Shown piece by piece: positions 60,998 to 64,000 of a stretch of DNA of 64,000 nucleotides. A model generated the notes under the pieces. That model was not told the origin of the DNA. It ran no database searches and saw only the letters and a list, made by a program, of their open reading frames with translations. The stretch's first letter is position 1. Each line of letters opens with the position of its first letter. The stretch covers positions 137,071,988 through 137,135,987 of the forward strand of contig NC_073693.1 of NCBI RefSeq assembly GCF_029784155.1, written 5' to 3'. Source of the stretch: Uranotaenia lowii (Eukaryota > Arthropoda > Insecta > Diptera > Culicidae). Position numbers and translations under genes: made by a program.

Positions 60998-61804
60998 AAT
61001 AAGTACCTGGATTCAGTACTTATTTCAAGTGTTACTTTTGAAAATCAGTGTGGTACTATATAGCATACCGCGGCAAGTCAATGTAATCATGACCATGGTA
61101 GGGAAGTTCTGTAACAGCAAAACAAACTTTTTAGGTGCAGAGAACTCATAATAGCCATAAAGCTGTTTCAGAAGGGATCTGGAATGGTAAAAATAGGAAA
61201 TCCTACTTGGCAGATATGATTGAAAAGTTTCAACATAAAACAATCTCACAAAAATCCATTGTCAGCCGGCGGTGACTTCCACACTTCTTATCCTTGGCAG
61301 TTGCTCGTGATGGACTCATCGGGGTTTTAAATTCATTATTCAGTTTAAACAATATTTGTGGTATTTCCGGAATTTCTACTGGCAGTAAAACACGTCTTTA
61401 CAGTATAAAGTATCTTGTTTTCCAGACTTGGGAACAGCTACTATTTGAAGTTTTTTCGAATAGTAGGAATACAACCAGTGTTGAAAATATGATGTAACAA
61501 TTATATTTAAACTTGGTTTATTTAATCACCTAAACCAATTCGGAACCAAAATCATGTTCAAACAAATTGCAAACAATCATACATCAAGAATTTGTCGAGT
61601 TATTTTCTCCGTGTGCCAAATATGAGACAAGCAATCTTAACGAAAACCCACCCTGTCATCGTCAAATCGCCAAGAAAATTTGACACTCAAGCTAGAAAAC
61701 GTCAAACGTAAACCACCAACTAGACTTCCGTTCAAAGTGTGCTCAGTTGTGCAAGCTGTAAGAACAGCAAAAAAGTAAGTTGCTGCTAAATTTGTTTGCC
61801 CCTG
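60998..61804. other. No gene seen
   Basis: AT-rich up to about 61600; slightly GC-richer after that, leading into the duplicated segment. AAAAAA|GTAAGTTG at about 61780 is a donor-like motif. Confidence 0.35.
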
Positions 61805-62129
61805 TCGTTGGGAAACACGGCCACGGTTCTTGGAACGGCAAAAACAGCACTAGCAGCAACTCTGGTGAGTAAGATAAGTGAAAATCGAGCAAAGGGAAGA
61901 AACTAATTCTTTTCTTACGGCTCCGTCAGCGCACACGCTTTTTGAAAAGGCAAAAAGCACCAGCAGCAACTTTGTGCACACGCTAAAGAAAATCACCGTT
62001 GGGAAACACGGCCACGGTCTTTTAGAACGGCAACACAGCACCAGCAGCAAATTTGGTGAGTTAATTTCGTGAAAAACGTAAAAAGAAGAGAAACTAATCT
62101 TATATTACGGCTCCGTCAGCGCACACGCT
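61805..62129 (+). repeat. Tandem duplication of about 191 bp
   Basis: TCGTTGGGAAACACGGCCAC through GGCTCCGTCAGCGCACACGCT (61805-61939) recurs at 61997-62129 with about 85-90% identity. A partial third piece lies between (61941-61984). Each copy has a GGTGAGT donor-like motif after AGCAGCAA. It looks like a transposon leader or promoter but matches nothing I can name. Confidence 0.75.
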
Positions 62130-62259
62130 AAACCAAACGGAAAGCCACGCTAAACAAGAAACCGGACCAGACCATCAGACCATAAAAGAACCCCTCTGAA
62201 AAGGGTGAGTGGAAGAGATAATTAATCCGGACATCTTCTAATAGAAAATTGACCGTAGG

Positions 62260-62325
62260 GTTCTTGTTCTTGTTCTTGTTCTGGTTCTGGTTCTTGTTCT
62301 TGTTCTTGTTCTTGTTCCTGTTTCC
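62260..62325. repeat. TTCTTG microsatellite
   Basis: Hexamer repeats of TTCTTG with TTCTGG variants. Confidence 0.9.
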
Positions 62326-62409
62326 TGGATCTTGATTCTTGCATTCTTGAATCTTGGTTCTTGTTTCGGGTCCCTCGGTCCTCGTTCTTGTTTCTTCTTT
62401 TCATCTAGC

Positions 62410-62929
62410 TTGAGCTCGTCACAGCACGGAAGGCGGATAACGATTCGGATTCACACATCCCGAATATTCGACAACTCGAAGGACGTCCGGTTCATCGCGT
62501 TTGCTAACGTGATTTTGGAGCTGAAAGACGGTGGGCACGATCGAATTGCTATTGTGTTGCTCATCCAGGAGGTTTTGCGACTACGGGGTGCGGTGCACCG
62601 ATCAGCTGAAGTGACGCCAAATCGAGAGCAGCCGGGAAATCATCCGGGAATCGGTGTCAATCGCCGAATCACGGAATTTTGCAATCCGAATCGTCAAACA
62701 TCACCAGTGGTGACATCTGGTGACAGGAATTAGAAGCGTGCGACGAAGGAGGCGAAAAGCAGTCGTTTTTTTCCGTGAGCCACCGGGGTGTGTCAGCCAG
62801 CTACTGGAGGCGCATTTCTCGATGGCGAACGTGAACGTTGGTCCAAAGATGACGGGAGCACTCGCCGAGGGATTGGAAGAATTAGCAAGGACGTACAATC
62901 CATCGAGAGAAGCAGTGCGGAAATTGAAT
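62410..62929 (+). CDS. GC-rich segment with candidate short exon
   Basis: The block has raised GC and clean open frames. The best exon-like unit is 62822-62929: an ATG in context CTCGATGG opens 36 codons (MANVNVGPKMTGALAEGLEE, then LARTYNPSREAVRKLN) and ends exactly at the donor AAT|GTAAGT, phase 0. An upstream frame to 62733 includes FIAFANVILELKDGGHD. A copia-type pol fragment follows on the same strand, so this may be the gag side of a decayed LTR element; equally it may be host. I recognise no domain. Confidence 0.3.
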
Positions 62930-62950
62930 GTAAGTCAAAAATCATAAATT

Positions 62951-63471
62951 TGCTTTCTCACAACTATATGATCTCTCGACTATGGGCCGATCAGGCAAAA
63001 TAAAAAATTGTTAACGCAATGTTTTGAATGAACATGATAAATTTTGCATTTTGTGATATTGATTGAAAACAATACTATTTATCCTTGGCAACATTTACGA
63101 GCTAGCCGGAGCCTTAAGGAGAAAACGTCTTCATGCTTCTCCTGAGGCGAAACCTCTAAATTTTACAATGATTGTATATTACAAGAAGTTGACGCTCAGC
63201 TTTTTCAGGTAAATTTGCAATTATGGAATATGGAATATCATCTACGCTAAGACTAGAATCCTTCCCAGTCTTCAAAACTGCTTCATGCCATTCAACGAGA
63301 TACGAGTTGTTGATGGATTGCAACATACACAGCTTTGAAATACCGGGCTTGGTTTCCTAGCTGTTGCAGGCGCTAATTTCTCCATAAGTTGAATAATGAC
63401 ATTTTCGGGTATGCACTGATTACTGTTTTCAATATGCATGCCGGCATTCCATCCTATCCAGCTGAAGTGTT
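62951..63471. other. No gene seen
   Basis: Mixed AT-rich sequence between the candidate exon and the copia-like fragment; no frame or repeat supported. Confidence 0.35.
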
Positions 63472-64000
63472 ATGATAGCTTCTAAAACCATTACCTCTTT
63501 AACAGCTGAAGCGGTAGTGTTGGTGACATATATAGCGAAAAAGGGAAAAAATATAACCACTGGCACAGGTGATCGTGTAGCTAACCTCTACTATCTGATA
63601 ACGAAAAGTAAAAAGTCGATATTAGTGGGTCAACAATATCGGGCGGATTGCCAACACGTACGGCATCGTCGGTTGGGACACCACCATTCCGAAGATATCC
63701 AGCGAATTGATCACGAAGAAGCGCCATATAGTCTGGAACAAAAAGGCAAGGCCGAACGGAAGAACAAAACCTTGATTGAGATGACCTGCTGTTTACTACG
63801 AGAAGCAGGAATGGCCGATCAGTATTGTGGTGAAACCGTAAACAGCGCCAAATTCTCGTTGAACCTGCTGCCCTACCCAAGAAGATCTCCGTTCGAATTC
63901 TGGCACGGGAAGAAAGAGAGTTATAAATACCTGAAGATATTCGGTTCGTTGGTGTATGTGCAAGTGCCAGAACAGGAAAAAAAAAGAAAACTTGACTCTA
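63472..64000 (+). pseudogene. Ty1/copia pol fragment with integrase core deleted
   Basis: An open frame from 63472 to the window end (176 codons). It shows a GAG-pre-integrase motif (ANLYYLI, then HRRLGHHHSEDIQRI), and then jumps straight to the part of integrase that normally follows the core: APYSLEQKGKAERKNKTLIE, followed by SPFEFWHGKK and FGSLVYVQVP. Both catalytic Asp residues and the zinc-binding Cys pair are missing, yet the frame is kept across the junction at about 63708. The Glu of EQ-x-G-x-AERKN is present. The element cannot make active integrase. The right end is cut by the window. Confidence 0.82.

Overview
This 64 kb window is eukaryotic. It is AT-rich, has no operons, and carries introns, tRNA-derived SINEs, MITEs, hAT-like elements and insect-type LTR and non-LTR retrotransposons. 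The mix (K02A2.6/Mag-like Ty3 element, RTE-like LINE, TTAA and TA MITEs, tRNA SINEs) suggests a dipteran, most likely a mosquito. That is inference; nothing here names the species. Almost all recognisable sequence is transposon. Host genes appear only as scattered exons.

Layout. 1-9.4 kb is a nest of transposons. An outer TIR element (about 1307-9364) holds a small MITE (1610-1971) and a TTAA-flanked MITE (2161-8588), and the latter is split by a young 5.68 kb Ty3/Gypsy element (2736-8416, 5-bp target duplication, LTRs identical except for one GGTA unit). 9.4-17.9 kb is mostly empty, with two copies of one tRNA-derived SINE, a hAT-like end, a GC-raised island of doubtful meaning, and a tandem of perfect splice-donor motifs. 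17.9-20.7 kb is a non-autonomous hAT with a perfect 8-bp duplication. 20.8-24.6 kb is a decayed CR1-like LINE split by a 2.4 kb palindromic foldback-like composite of 7-bp and 119-bp repeats. 24.7-37.9 kb is largely empty but holds a likely first coding exon with a signal peptide (28286-28387, minus) and a GC-rich promoter-like block (36.8-37.3 kb). 38.0-38.85 kb is a 9-bp-unit satellite. 39.0-42.2 kb is an RTE-like LINE with stop codons. 43-53 kb is a string of MITEs and hAT-like elements plus a long inverted repeat. 54.74-54.96 kb is a likely terminal coding exon of a host gene (minus). 55.6-61.0 kb is a broken LINE interrupted by a SINE, itself interrupted by a CAGGGTGGCC-type element. 61.7-64 kb holds a duplicated GC-richer segment, a candidate exon, and an internally deleted Ty1/copia pol fragment running off the window.

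How it works together. The host annotation implies two minus-strand genes: one whose 3' end is at about 54.7 kb and whose upstream exons lie to the right, and one starting at about 28.4 kb and running left. The most unusual object is the Ty3 element. Its gag-pol reading frames join exactly across two canonical GT-AG introns (4858-4987 and 6648-6705), and a third candidate intron (3029-3869) would remove a leader containing an 11-copy hairpin-forming repeat array and place the gag ATG at the splice acceptor. This suggests that splicing, not ribosomal frameshifting, controls Pol expression.
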